Below are positions 1 to 12,329 of a stretch of DNA of 64,000 bases, piece after piece. Positions within the stretch are counted from its first letter, which is position 1. The number at the start of each line of letters is the position of its first letter. A program made the position numbers and the translations under genes. Source of the DNA: Mya arenaria. Its lineage: Eukaryota > Mollusca > Bivalvia > Myida > Myidae. The notes beneath the pieces are model-generated. The model was given only the letters and a program-made list of their open reading frames with translations, ran no database searches and was not told where the DNA came from. The DNA is taken from the NCBI RefSeq assembly GCF_026914265.1, contig NC_069135.1:10824887-10888886 (forward strand), written 5' to 3'.

Positions 1-1860
1 TGAAGAATCACTGGATCTTGACAAGTTGTAGATATTCGATATCATGATCCAACGTTTGTGAACTATGTCTTCGTGAAATGCATTGCTACATAGTGAAACG
101 AAAAGTAAAATATAATGTGTAAATATTGTTTACAATGCGCAGTAGGAATATTACTTCTTATTGCATGCTTTCGGTGGTTTATCGAAACACCCAAAAGTAA
201 ATATTTCACTCTGTTCAAATGTAGTTGTTGCTGCTTACTCTGTGCAACAAATTGCTTTCTTAGAATGAAACCAACAATTACCCTTTATATGAATGTTTAT
301 TTTCCAATATAGCCACGTTCAAGATAAACCTATTCCATAAATGTTTCATCCGTTCAACTGTTTACAAATATGTAATACTTTCACATTTGTCCTGAGAACT
401 AAAAACAACCAATCTTTTAACACTACAAATGTATGAACAAATTTGTATTTTGTATCCATTATGTGTAGAAATAACTGACTAATTGTATTGTTAGGAATCT
501 TTCAAAATTTGTATTTAATGCTATGACAAAACATACTCTTGCTATCTGCTTCTTGATTTGGTGTAATGTATTCCTTTATCAATGTTATATATATATGTAT
601 CTTGTCTAGCTTAAACTAATACTTGTCAGTTATTAATGTGTTTAATTGTTGATTTTGATGAGGCCAATTGTGTATATATTATGATGGTTGTGGCCAAAGC
701 GGGCATTTATTCGCCAATACTAAACTGCTGAGATTAAGCATCTTGCTATGAACTGAACTCTTTGAAATAAACGTGAATAAATTGAAGCAAACAACCACAT
801 TATAATGTTAAGCATTCAAAATACTATAGCAACGACGTATCTTGGCAAGCCTCGTTACTGGCTTACCGACGCGCCCTCGTGTCCAATATTTCGAAGGTGA
901 AATGTACTAATATTTTCCGCAAAACGCCCTGCGAGAGGGTTGGAATGAATCTATCTTAAACGAGCGGCCATGGTAGATGCTTCTGCCACTTCAGCTAATC
1001 GAAATAAATTTAAAACTTTTTAATGTATTTTTTTGCAAAGTACATATTCACAAAATATTTTGATTCATGGCAGAAAAACATTCAATTTTAAACACAGTTA
1101 ATCACCCTTCACTTGGTGGTATGCAGTATGTAAATCCCGATCGCTTTTAAAATTATTATTTCTAACTAAAAATAAATTGATAATCCGTTGTGCTGTAAAG
1201 GGGAATCAAATCAATCAAAATCAGCTTTTTAAATTGAAAGAGTTGCTTCACTTTATTCGAAAAATCTTAAAAAAACAATATTCATTATCCATTGTATTAA
1301 ATGAGTACGATTAAAACTATAAATAACATTTCTTATAATTAACCAAAACATGTCAGAACCAGATCACTCAAATATACCATGTCTGCATAAGAGAGAAACA
1401 AAATAACAATGTAATACCGGATTTGGCAACGAAAGTTCTTTCTACATGTAGAACGGTTACAGTTACATGCAATTATATAGTACAAGATACACATGTGTCA
1501 TTCAATGTACTTGTTATTTCTTACATACTAGTATATTATTGTTTTCATAATATCGATAGTATATCGTCAATAGTAATATATATCACTTCAGTTTTATAAT
1601 ATGTATTATTTATTATGTACGTATGTTAAAACTAAACATGATAAACGATGTTGTTTCTTTTAAAACTCGAGTTAGCTGGAGTTGTTATAAAAAGACAGAC
1701 ACTTAATATTAACGTTTTAAAAAATAATCACAGATCAATCACGAAATCATTAAACATGGAAAACGAAGCTGAAAACTAGCACAGCAATTTGGCTAGAACA
1801 ATGTAAACAAAGCAAATTTAAATGATGTGCCTCATCATTTTACTCAATGACATAATAAAA
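1..1860. other. no supported gene; AT-rich non-coding DNA
   Basis: I see no splice-consistent coding region here. The short open frames are unconvincing in an AT-rich background. A canonical AATAAA at 766-771 could be a plus-strand poly(A) signal for a gene whose coding part lies left of the window, but nothing else supports that. Confidence 0.5.
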
Positions 1861-1884
1861 GATGCTGATACGTAGATCAGCTTC

Positions 1885-2397
1885 TTACTTCTCATAAAAC
1901 ATGCAATAGTGCTTCAATACTTTCCTATCCCGCATTTCTGTTGCGTCAATATAGATCAAGCTAAGTCGGAATGACTTTCCACATCTTTTACACACATGAC
2001 ATTTGTCTGGATGATGTTTTTGCTGTACATCAACATGATGCATTTTCCTGACAGCATACATCACACTTGTAGCGTTCTCTTCCAGCATGTTATTGCCTAT
2101 GACCATTTACAAAATGCAAAATTGCACGAAAAAGAATGGTTTTAAATCGTGGTTTTGCAGAATTCAGTGCACTCGGTGAGCCTAGTAAGAACGTGTATTG
2201 TTTTCACGAGATATTTTAAAACAAGCATAATTTTCACTTAAAACAAGCGTCATCGTAAACAAGCAATCGCTCTTCATTCAGTGCACAAGGTCGTTTCTAA
2301 AAGATTTCTTTGAAACATACTCACCGGATTGAGGACGTCTTTCACCCCAAACAATGAACCAGGAAACCCGGACGCACCTGACATTACTGCCCGTGCA
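1885..2397 (-). CDS. possible two last exons of an unknown gene
   Basis: Two minus-strand blocks join in phase with GT-AG borders. The upstream exon is 2397-2325 (73 bp, after TTACAG and before GTGAGT). The terminal exon is 2096-1885 (after CATAG), ending in a TAA stop at 1887-1885. Together they encode 94 residues, incomplete at the N-terminus. The C-terminal part has a CHVCKRCGKSF stretch that resembles a zinc-knuckle or finger, followed by a charged region and a late cysteine. I do not recognise the family and found no clear exon further upstream before the TG microsatellite. It could be a real 3' end, a pseudogene fragment, or chance. Confidence 0.25.
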
Positions 2398-2724
2398 CTG
2401 TAACATAATAAAAACGGACAGTGTATGCTTCAATAAATCAAAGTGTTACATTTTGTTTTAAAATACGCACATAATCTCCATTTGAGGAAACGTTGACCAC
2501 TATGGGTACCATATATGAATTATCTTAATACAATTATTTACAAGGATAATATAGGAACATAAGCTACAAATGGTCAATATGGTCTGCATATGTTAACGCA
2601 GAGAATAAAAGACCAGTACGTACAAACATGGCATGATGCTTTATCAAATCAAACAAAACATATTTATCAGTAGTGTTTGTTTAAAACTTACCTTGAATTT
2701 GATAATTATCTCACTGACATTAAA

Positions 2725-3070
2725 GGCCTAGTTTAAGCCTTCTATAAGTGCCCCCCCCCCCAATCTGTGTACAGTACACAACCTCTGTGTATTGATCTTT
2801 ATCTAGTGCCTTGTGCCCTCTTATCATTCTCGTTCACCAGAGTGATGATCACGATCGAACCTCTGATGAATGAGAATGCCTCTTATCAGATCTCCGATCT
2901 GAGTATCCTCCTGTGAAGTTTTGGAGGTTTTATTATAGAAATGGACCCTAAATGGCCCTGAGCCAATAAACAAACACACAGGAAATTGGCCCCTACTGTG
3001 ACAACTGTGCAATTAGCAGGAGATGCAGAGCAGGGGATAATCATGCCAAACATTCCTTAAACTAGGCATA
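2725..3070. repeat. possible short inverted-repeat element
   Basis: The left end (2725-2740) contains CCTAGTTTAAG and the right end (3055-3070) contains its complement CTTAAACTAGG. A C homopolymer lies at about 2752-2761. The spacing of about 346 bp fits a MITE-like element, but the arms are short and no target duplication is clear. Confidence 0.3.
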
Positions 3071-3518
3071 AGTGAGTCAGTGAGTGATAAGCATAGAAAG
3101 GAATTGACTAAATTTAGTCTCATCTCATTGTTTAGAGATAGAAACGGGTAGATACACCAACACCATTAGAGAAAACAGAACCTGCAAGTTATGCGCATAG
3201 AATACGGTAGAAGCTGAATATCATTTTATGTTATGCTGTAAGCCTATAAATAACAACTTAGAAATCAATTTTGTATACGAGCCACCGAGCCGACAATGTC
3301 AAAATTTGAATACCTCACTTATGTCCGTTGAAAATGAGAACATTTGTATACCATGCTATAAAACACAGATAAGAGGTGTTAATTGTTTTAGTTGCTTCGT
3401 TAAGAAATTAGTTGTTCAGTGGTCTTCTATTAATTAGCTTCTATTGTGTATGTATTTTGTATAACTTCATTCAGTATACTGACAAATAAATGTTAGGATT
3501 ATCTTAAAGATATAATCT

Positions 3519-3537
3519 TGTGTGTGTGCGTGCGTGC

Positions 3538-3568
<31 letters not shown>

Positions 3569-3601
3569 CGTGTGTGTGTGTGTGTGCGCGTGTGTGCGCG
3601 C

Positions 3602-3646
<45 letters not shown>

Positions 3647-3702
3647 GTGTGTGTGTGGATTCGCGTGTGCGTGTGGTGTATGTGCGCGTGTTTTTGTGTG
3701 TA
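3519..3702. repeat. TG/CA microsatellite with TGCG interruptions
   Basis: This is a long, nearly uninterrupted run of TG dinucleotides with scattered CG steps. All overlapping open frames here (Cys-Val or His-Thr repeats) are low-complexity artefacts. Confidence 0.95.
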
Positions 3703-3989
3703 TTATGTCTATAGTATCACTTTTATACTTCCTATAATAATGTGTGTATGTTTTGTCATTGCCATAAATGTGTATATCTTGTATATGGGCATAGGCAGTA
3801 ACATGTATTTCGATCGCCAATAAACTTTTAAACTTGAATTCCTTTCAATCCAATATACATGGTGGCTACGAACAATACAAAACTCTCTCAAAACGTTGTA
3901 ATGGTATTAAGTAAATACGACAATTTTAATCTCTTTTAAGCAGTCTTAGATTGCAGGTTTTCTGTGAAGGAGTTAAGAATATTTTCAAA

Positions 3990-6900
3990 ATGTCGGCCTA
4001 CCCTCCAGGTAAGGATTTTATTGTTTTATTTTGTGTTTTTAATCGTCCAAATTGAAATTAATGAATTATAACATGTATCGGAGATCGATTTTATAGCCTC
4101 GTATACTTAGTGAGAAAGAATATATATGTTCTAGACTGATGAATATTGTTGATAGTATTTTGATACCATAATATTAAATATGTCCAATTAGAGTTGACGC
4201 TAGTATAAACAATTTTGTTTACGACACTATACACTTCTGTCTGTCTTATCAAACTTTTATTATCTTGGACGATAGTGACTTTTAAAAAAAAAAATTTTTC
4301 AGACAGACAGTAGTGTTTATTGGCGTTAACTGAAAAAGAAGAAACATAATAATGTCATCTTTTATTCTGTATATCTGAATTTTCGAGTGTTCATGCACCA
4401 CAAAGGGTTATTTTAAAGTCGTATTATTGTTTGTATGAGACTATAAAAATATCAGTTAGTTATATAGAGGATAAATACTTGTTTCAGTGTAAGACCGTAA
4501 TACATTAAACCGAGTGAGCACCAAAAGAAAGCCACGAGTGAAATATTCACTTTTGGTGTTCACGACACGAGGTGAAATATAATGCTATCTTACACTAAAA
4601 CAAACATTTTTTTTTCTTTTTACGTTATGCCTAAAGTTTGATTTAAAAATCATTTAATTATACTGTTTTAGAAAAAACGCGCCAATTTGTATGCGCACGT
4701 AATCTCAAAGAAGTCTTATAGTCAAATCTTGGTACTAAAAGGAAAACATGATAGGGTCAATATCACTTCTACGACTTGCATTGAATAGACCTGGCACTAT
4801 TTGAATATTATTTTCACATTTTATATACCTATACTGTATATTTTTTCAGATCGTCCGAGGATTTAGTTGTCATCATAATTGTTTGCTTGTGTATTTACTC
4901 CTGCAGTATATACATGTGTACGATACATATTGAGATTTGGAATGTTGTTAAAAGCATTTGTATTGAGCTCAATTGATCCATTAAAATGTCTTTACAAAAT
5001 CAATGATCTACAAGTATCGGTAAGTGTATTAAGCCGTAGCCATAACGTAGTCATAATAAATAGTATATAGAAACAATCTCTTGGTGCGGTCAAGATTGTA
5101 TTTCTATAATATTTAGAACTTCATAGTGAATTACATAATTGTTAACTATTTACTCTTTCAGGAGGCTTCGACCCCAACCAGGCTCCCCAACGTAAGAAAA
5201 ATACCACCTAATTACCATGCGAGAACTCGAATAAAAATAAAATATACTAATACGAGTGAAAAACGATTACAGTTTAAACAAATATTACCATCGCAATGTT
5301 CATCGTAATTCGTCACTTTTTAAAGCGAATCTGGGTTTAACAAAAAAAATTGTGACGGATATATATTTGAAGTTATTATGAAGGAGATAAGTATTGTAAA
5401 TGTATTGAAAAATAGGCTAATATCGATACCGACCCCTTTAATTAATTAATTAAACCTTATCTCTGCTCTTCCTTCCCGCACTTTCAGGATGGCAGCCTGG
5501 GATGGGCGGCCCAGCGCCTCAGAACCCCAACATGCCCCAGAATGATATGGAAGGGACGCAGCCGCCCCAGGGCTCCTATGGGGACCCAGCCTATCCGCCT
5601 ATACAAGGCTACGAAGGCGTCAAGTTCGGATCCATGAGTAAGTCAAACTAGATGTTCCAGTCAGGCCAGCATGCCTGTTGGTATATGGTCGTGTAAAGTA
5701 TTTCAAATCAGATTCCATTTATTATAACGCTGATAACGCTGACGTATTGGGAAATCTTAACTTTCTGTGGCAATCGCTCTCTTCAGAAAAAAAACGTCCG
5801 TGAAGGAAGTACAATTTCGTCTCACCCATTGCAAAAACAAGCTGTAAACAATAGATTGGAGGTTAAAACAAAATAATTTAAAGGTTCCACTAAATGTGCG
5901 TGGTATTAATTTCATTTAATGTTGCAGTGCCGATGCCTCCCCCGCCCATGCCCCAACAACCCCAGGGAGACCCGCCACCGCAGACGTTCACAGAGTATGT
6001 AAAACTTTTCAGTAACGCTGATAAGACGAAATTCAAATAAGATTTTGTATAAAGGTCTATATATTAATTTAAAAGGCTACTTACTACTAATAGTTTTAAG
6101 ATTTACATGACTAATGATATATATTACGGAATTTATTTGCAATGCAACAAATTTATATCTATCCCCCAGTATGGCGAACCTAACGGAGGAGGACTGTCGT
6201 CAGGCAATGATCCAGTTCGTGAGCGAGAACTGTTGCTATGGCAGCAAACCAGCCAAGGAAATGAAGATAACCAAGTTCACCGGCATCACCGCCATGCATG
6301 TACGTGCCCGCTATCATAAAACTAAAGCAATGCCACAAACCTACATACAAACAAAAACCTACCGCAAAACATAATTCATCGGTTGAGTGTCTTTAAAAAA
6401 TCACCATTCTTGCTGATTATATAAGCTACAGTAGACATCATGCTATCCTTATTCTGATTGAAGCTCCGTCTCAAAATTCCCTTTTTGGGTCAATGGCTTA
6501 TCGCCCGGCTAACTCAGTCGGTAGAGCATCAAACTTTTACGTGGATATCGTATATCGGAGGGCTGTGGGTTTATGTCCCACACTGTTAACAACATTGGTT
6601 TAGCCTTCTGTGTATTCCATACTGACATCTAGAATGATGTAAATAACTTATACCACGCTTGCCTCACTCTGTTCTTCAGTTTGAGAGTATATTTCCCTGC
6701 TTTCATCAACGGCTTGGGGCACTTTGGTTTCATTTTATGCACACTGTTGGCCAATTTGTGTGGGGCATCACTGATATTTTATGGCTAGTAACATGTCTTG
6801 TATCAGGTCGGATACGACGTTGCAATGAGGGTTCCGTGAAACAAACATTACATGACATTGATCAGGTTATTGGGGGTATCTTCTGAACCTGAAATTCATT

Positions 6901-9900
6901 TTTTGAGGTAGAGCATCAGAATTTAAGGATGATAAATAATGAGTGTTTAGAAAACTTTTTTAAAATTTGGGTATTCATTTGTTCCCCGAGTCATCCGAAA
7001 TCCCTTTTAAATGAAACTTCACCTCAACATGCTGGCTCAGTCGGTGGATAATCACACATTTAAGATGAGTTCCAATCCAACTTTTGAGCGCGTCATTTAC
7101 GTACTGTTCTATTGCAATACATCGCCACAAAACATATTGCTTTTAATTCTTTATTAAATTGTTAAATCTTCAATCTAGTTACTAAACAATAATCACTTGC
7201 ATTCCATGATCACGACCTGGGTCATAATTGATGTGATCCACCAAACTTTGACACACATGGTTCCTTAATACTTATTTAAGTCAGCTTCTTATGTGAAGGT
7301 CGCGGACACAGTGTACTCAGCCTACTGTTCTTCTGTTCTATAATGTTTGAACGAATTAAAAATATATAGACAAGTAAAGTACCCCTCAACAGGTCGATTT
7401 TAATGTAAAGGGCTCGTCAGGAATCGATAAAAGTAAATCGTTAAATCGTTAACATCTCGGTTCATTATGCTACTTTAGATACGATGATTTAAATGGCAAG
7501 GTTTGGTTGAAGTATTGTGTTAAAAAATGCCATATTATTGTACATTTGCACATAATCAATGCAGACTAGTAAAAAAAATGATCTCTCTATTTCTAAAAAC
7601 ATTAATACGAGTATATCAAAATCCGACGTACGAATTGACTCACAGTGTTGGATAACAATGAAGTAATTCCTTTACATGTTTCAAGTATCAAAACACGGTG
7701 AAGTACAGACAATACGAGATAAATAAAATGTTCTTAAAAGTTTTTGGCCATTTTTTTTCAGCAGAAAACAACTGTATACATGAAAAAATCTTCCAAACAT
7801 GCTTTCGGATGTCACATATGTAAAATAATATTGTCCCATATGTATATATTCTAAAGTTATAATTCACTAAGTTTAAAAGGTATTTACTTTACAAGTATTG
7901 TGGATAAAGTTATATGATCTTAAGTAATACGTGATGTGGTATTTTCATGTTTGGGGAAACTGAAGTACATGGACCAAACTCATATACGCCCGAAAATCCT
8001 TAAAACTAACCTGGAGCAGTATTCAATACAATTATTACCTTGATCAATACAATTTAATATGTTTCAGTGATTCCATTTAGTTTATTGGTAAATCATTCTT
8101 TCAGTCCAATCAAATCACTCAGATTCTACGCTTAAACTTTAAGTAAGATCTTAGTTGAATACGGGCCCATGAAAACCCTTTCCGCCCAAATCTTATTTAT
8201 CAATTATCATATTGTATACATTACCGTCATTTCTTACACACCTTAAAAATATTACCAGCATTTTACCTTATTTTTGTTCTACGCAATTGTGTTTCTTTTA
8301 TTTCTTTGTGCGATTAAAGGCACGACCTAAGAATTGTTTAGCATCTTCTAATTCCTAATGTATGATAGTTGCTAATTTAAATACCAGCACCTTAGTGCAA
8401 TTTTCTTTTAAAAAACGACACGTGTGTATTAAAGAAATGCTACAAATATGTACATGTATATATTAGTACGTGTTGGAGACGTTTGCCGAGGGTCGCTCCA
8501 CAGGCAGCGCGAATGAGCCGTACAGGGGAGGGCCGATAGACGGACCTCAGAACGGAATGGCGCCGCCGCCGTGGTCCATCCCCTGCCAGCCCCACCAGAC
8601 TTTCCACGACCACGACATCAAGATAGAGGTTCCCCACACCTCTGTCGTCAGTGTGAGTACACTCAAAAGACTGTGATGTCTCATAACACTTTAGGAATAT
8701 CTGGACATGCATAGCCCAAATGATTTATTATGCTTTAGGTGAACTATAATTAATTTAGCCCATAAAATCATAATGTGACTCTACAGTCAGAATTGAACAC
8801 AGTGAGATGGACGTACGAGTGGGTATGTGGCGTTTTCAAATGCATTGAAAATAACGGAGTTGAAAAAAGTTTGATTTGCAATATTCCATTTATTCCACAT
8901 CATGGCGTAAACATGCCCGCACATCACGTTCTTGCAGCCCTGCCAGGCGTGTGATGCCCGGGGCTGGAACTATTGTTGGCGGTGCAGCGGGCGTGGTCGG
9001 AACCGCTGTAACTCGTGCGGGGGAGACGGCAAGCGAATGGAGTATGACGCCCACCGCCAACAGCACGTCAGGCGCACCTGTCACCACTGCCATGGTGACG
9101 GAAGAGTTCGGTCAGAAAAGCGATATCATAAAATAAAATGGACTTTAATTTAGAATAGAAATAGTCAATACATGTCGGACGTCGATCTAGCATTTAATAT
9201 ATACTATCTAGACTATGATAGTTTTGGGCAGTTAACACAACACTCTCTTTACATTTTTGTCACCCATTGCCTAACGGCATCGTGTTTTGTCGGCAGTTGT
9301 CACACGTGCGGCGGAGACGGGCGGATCACGTGCGACACATGTGACGGCTTCCGGATGCTGCGATGCTTCATCCTCCTCACCGTGAGATAGTACGTTGTTT
9401 AAGGTTTTGTGTTAAGATTCTTAAAAATAAGCGTCCAAGATTTAAGTTGAAAAAGTAAACATCTCCGATATACTTCTTCTATACATTTTTGACATTCTCC
9501 ATTAACTGTCAATCCGCTTTATGTAAATACAGTTCACATCGATAATACGCTCTGCCATTAGCGCGTGCACTTCAGTTGATTGATTTCTCCCTTGTGCAAA
9601 TACTCAAGTCTTTATTTCCGGTGCAGCACGAACCATAAGGATGATTACATACTGGAGACATCCGACATGCCCGACGAGCTCGTTCGCACCGTCGGCGGCA
9701 CCGTTCTATTCGAGGATACACAGCCAATGGTCAGTGGTTGCCACTAACATTAACTTACATCTCAATTCTGATATACATACTAATTGCGTATTTGTTGTGT
9801 GTTGTACAAGTACCTTGGCAATATAGCTTTTATTTCTGGTGGAAGGACGGGCAAGTCGTATAATAGTTCCTTTTTGTGTTCAAAAGTAAAATATACATCC

Positions 9901-11890
9901 TTTGCAACATTTCTTGGAGTTAAGCAAACTTTACGGAGGAAGATTTCATCAGATTTAGGCTATAAAATCTTTGCATATTTTTGGAAGTCTGTCGACTATG
10001 TAAATATGTTTTTGTGTCCAAATGCTACAGATTACCAATCAACAATGTCTTGTGGTTTCCTGATTATATTATCAAATAAGAAAGTAGATTTATTAAAAAA
10101 TAGTGTGAACTAATGAATTCAATTCACTTACTGGTTACCAAAAAAAAAAAAGAATTTAGAAGCAATTACCGCAAAACCACAATACATTGTCTAGCCCTTG
10201 TACAAGTTGACACAAAAACATAGTTATGTTGTAAAAAGACTTTTCAGAAATAATGCGACAAAAAGTCTAACAAAATTGTACTTCATAAACTCTATTAAAG
10301 TCCTTATTTCACCTACAAATAGTAAATAAGGATGTTTGTATCATGTTTTCTAAATATTGAACATCAAAATAAATAATTAGTTACATTTTGAAACCTTTTT
10401 TATTTGGTCTTTCAAACCAATTTCGGCATAGCGAAATACCCTCAATTAGTTAACTTAATAAGGTTGTAAGTAATGACATTAACAACTAGAATACCTAATT
10501 AGATAATGGTGTGTACTTTGAAATGTAAATTAGTGAAATGTATATTGCATGAGGTTCTCTTTTACGACATTCTGTGACATTGCAAACAAACGGAGTATTT
10601 CTGAGCGTCTAACCCTATAAAGGTTGGGCTATAGTATGTAGGTGAGAAATTCCCTATCATTTATATTAGAATATCTAACGTATTCATAATTACTGATAGG
10701 GTATTTTGGCAGAACTCGGCACATCATAAGACTCAATTTCAATAACATTACATACTTCAAGCAGACATAATACTCGATAATGAATATTATCATCCACGCA
10801 ACAATAATCGACACAACAGCAGTCGTAATGTTCAGTACTGAAAGCAAACAAATATGCATCTTTCCAATGTCATTGCTCTGGACAAGACAGTCATTTTCGA
10901 CTAAAATATCGCATGACCAGAAAATCACAATATTCGTAGGTTGTATCCCAAAAGACTAGCGATAATGATCTTTATCGTGACAAAACAGTAATATATGTAT
11001 ACTAATGTTGCTGGTCATTATGTGACAAGATGTACACAACTGAATATATGGGCGTTACACGAACAGCCTTCATTAATTGAAAGTGAAATTTCGGTCTTGT
11101 TTTAGCAATTTACCATAACTGCGAACAGCTATTGCATTAAACAAGTCACCTTTTCATTGGCTCAGTTTTCAATAAATGTTTCTTCATGACCCATACGTCT
11201 AATGATCGTGGTAACGTTAAAGATAACAATTTTATACATGGTCTTTGATGGAAACTGGCCGGTATCCTTATATTGCATAAACAATGTCACTAAGTTGTAA
11301 TTATTTAGCAGTAGTTAAATGTCCGGTGTTAAACCTACACTTTGTTTCCCAATGTTAATCAATCGGAAACACCTTTTGCTGCAACAATGTTTGAAATCTG
11401 TAAAATAAAAAAGTTCGGCGTCAGAAAAGTGAAGTCTTGAATGCCTTAGTTTTCCTCTCTCTCCACGTAGGTGTGGCCGATCCAGTCGTACCCTGTGCCG
11501 GAAGTCAACCAGAACTCCCAGCGGCTTGTCAGCTCCCACCGCTCAAACTGGCCCTCTGAGAAGAAGCTCAGCCAGGTAGGGAAACTGGGTGATCATTACG
11601 TGAAAATGTCGGAACTCGTTGTATTTCAGCTATTATATTACCGACTCTTATGTGAGATACAGTTCTGTAGAGTTTTTTTTAAATACTGTCCATATTTTGC
11701 AAATCCTGCAACTGCACTGCGCCTTTTTTCCTTCCCCTTATAGAGGCAGACGTTGCGCGGTGTGCCGGTGACGGAAGTGGCGTACACGTGGGACGACCAG
11801 CATCTTCGCTACTGGGTGTACGGCCGAGAGCGGCGTGTGCACTCCCCCGACTACCCACAGCAGTGTTGCTGCGGTTGCTCAATCCTCTAG
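3990..11890 (+). CDS. SSUH2: SSUH2-like protein, complete 11-exon gene
   Basis: Coding exons, joined in phase at GT-AG borders: 3990-4008, 5162-5191, 5488-5637, 5928-5994, 6170-6299, 8467-8652, 8938-9110, 9297-9389, 9627-9729, 11471-11575, 11744-11890 (TAG). Total 1203 nt, 400 aa, close to vertebrate SSUH2 plus an N-terminal extension. Residues 1 to about 110 are Gly/Pro/Gln-rich and probably disordered. The conserved segment starts near residue 90 (LTEEDCRQAMIQFV). Residues 196-269 hold a DnaJ-like cysteine-rich region with CxxC pairs at 196/199, 207/210, 218/221, 242/245, 253/256 and 264/267, often followed by GxG. The end (TEVAYTWDDQ, then DYPQQCCCGCSIL) aligns with the vertebrate SSUH2 tail as I recall it. 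Known family: related to C. elegans ssu-2; human SSUH2 is linked to tooth formation; no enzyme activity is established. Intron 5 (6300-8466) contains a tRNA-like SINE. Intron 10 (9730-11470) holds nothing I can support. Confidence 0.92.
4481..4601. repeat. short fold-back element in SSUH2 intron 1
   Basis: The ends are near-perfect inverted repeats: GTTTCAGTGTAAGA at the left and TCTTACACTAAAAC at the right. Inside, GTGAGCACCAAAAG is mirrored by CTTTTGGTGTTCAC, so nearly the whole 121 bp can fold back. It looks like a small non-autonomous element. A second, weaker inverted pair (CTGTCTGTC and GACAGACAG) lies at about 4230-4317. Confidence 0.5.
6502..6583 (+). repeat. tRNA-derived SINE-like sequence
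   Basis: A tRNA-like A box (TAACTCAGTCGGTAGAGC) is followed about 50 bp later by a degraded B box (GTGGGTTTATGTCCCAC). The arms do not form a proper acceptor stem, so this is read as a SINE head, not a working tRNA. A more decayed match (GCTGGCTCAGTCGGTGGATA) occurs near 7031. Confidence 0.5.
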
Positions 11891-12131
11891 GACCGATCGT
11901 CAAAATCTTTGAATTATCAATATACCATCATTCAATTGGAGTTCTCATTCTTGTTGTGTCGGAATGAAACCAATGATCGAACTTGAATATTCAAATTACC
12001 TTACAAACTCTATTTCTTAAAAAAAAAACAAGCTGAAAACATTGCATTGAGGTTTTATTTAAAAGAAAAATATGTAATCTGCCTAGATGTATCATCTGTA
12101 TTTTACATTGTAAAACAATGGTATTTCGAGG

Positions 12132-12137
12132 AATAAA
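12132..12137 (+). promoter_or_regulatory. SSUH2: poly(A) signal of SSUH2
   Basis: This is an AATAAA hexamer about 240 bp after the SSUH2 stop codon and before the satellite array begins. Confidence 0.6.
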
Positions 12138-12329
12138 GTAAATTTGAATTTACTTGGCGTTTAGTTTTTCCACGTGGAAATGAAATGTAACAACTTTCTG
12201 AAGACCTTAGAAAGACCACGTGGAATTCAAACGGAGATACACGTATGCGTTCAAAGAAAATGGATAAAAAATGCAACAGCAATTTAGTCATACGACAGCG
12301 GAGGATATACTTCTCTCATGATTGCTTAA

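Noticed and set aside
3467..3823. Cys/Val-rich and His/Thr-rich proteins
   Set aside because: They are translations of the TG microsatellite in different frames and strands.
6502..6583. Functional tRNA gene
   Set aside because: Only A- and B-box-like words are present; acceptor and anticodon stems do not pair.
10629..10928. 99-codon minus-strand frame with hydrophobic stretches inside SSUH2 intron 10
   Set aside because: Hydrophobicity follows from AT-rich sequence; there are no recognisable domains, no splice signals in phase and no second copy to compare.
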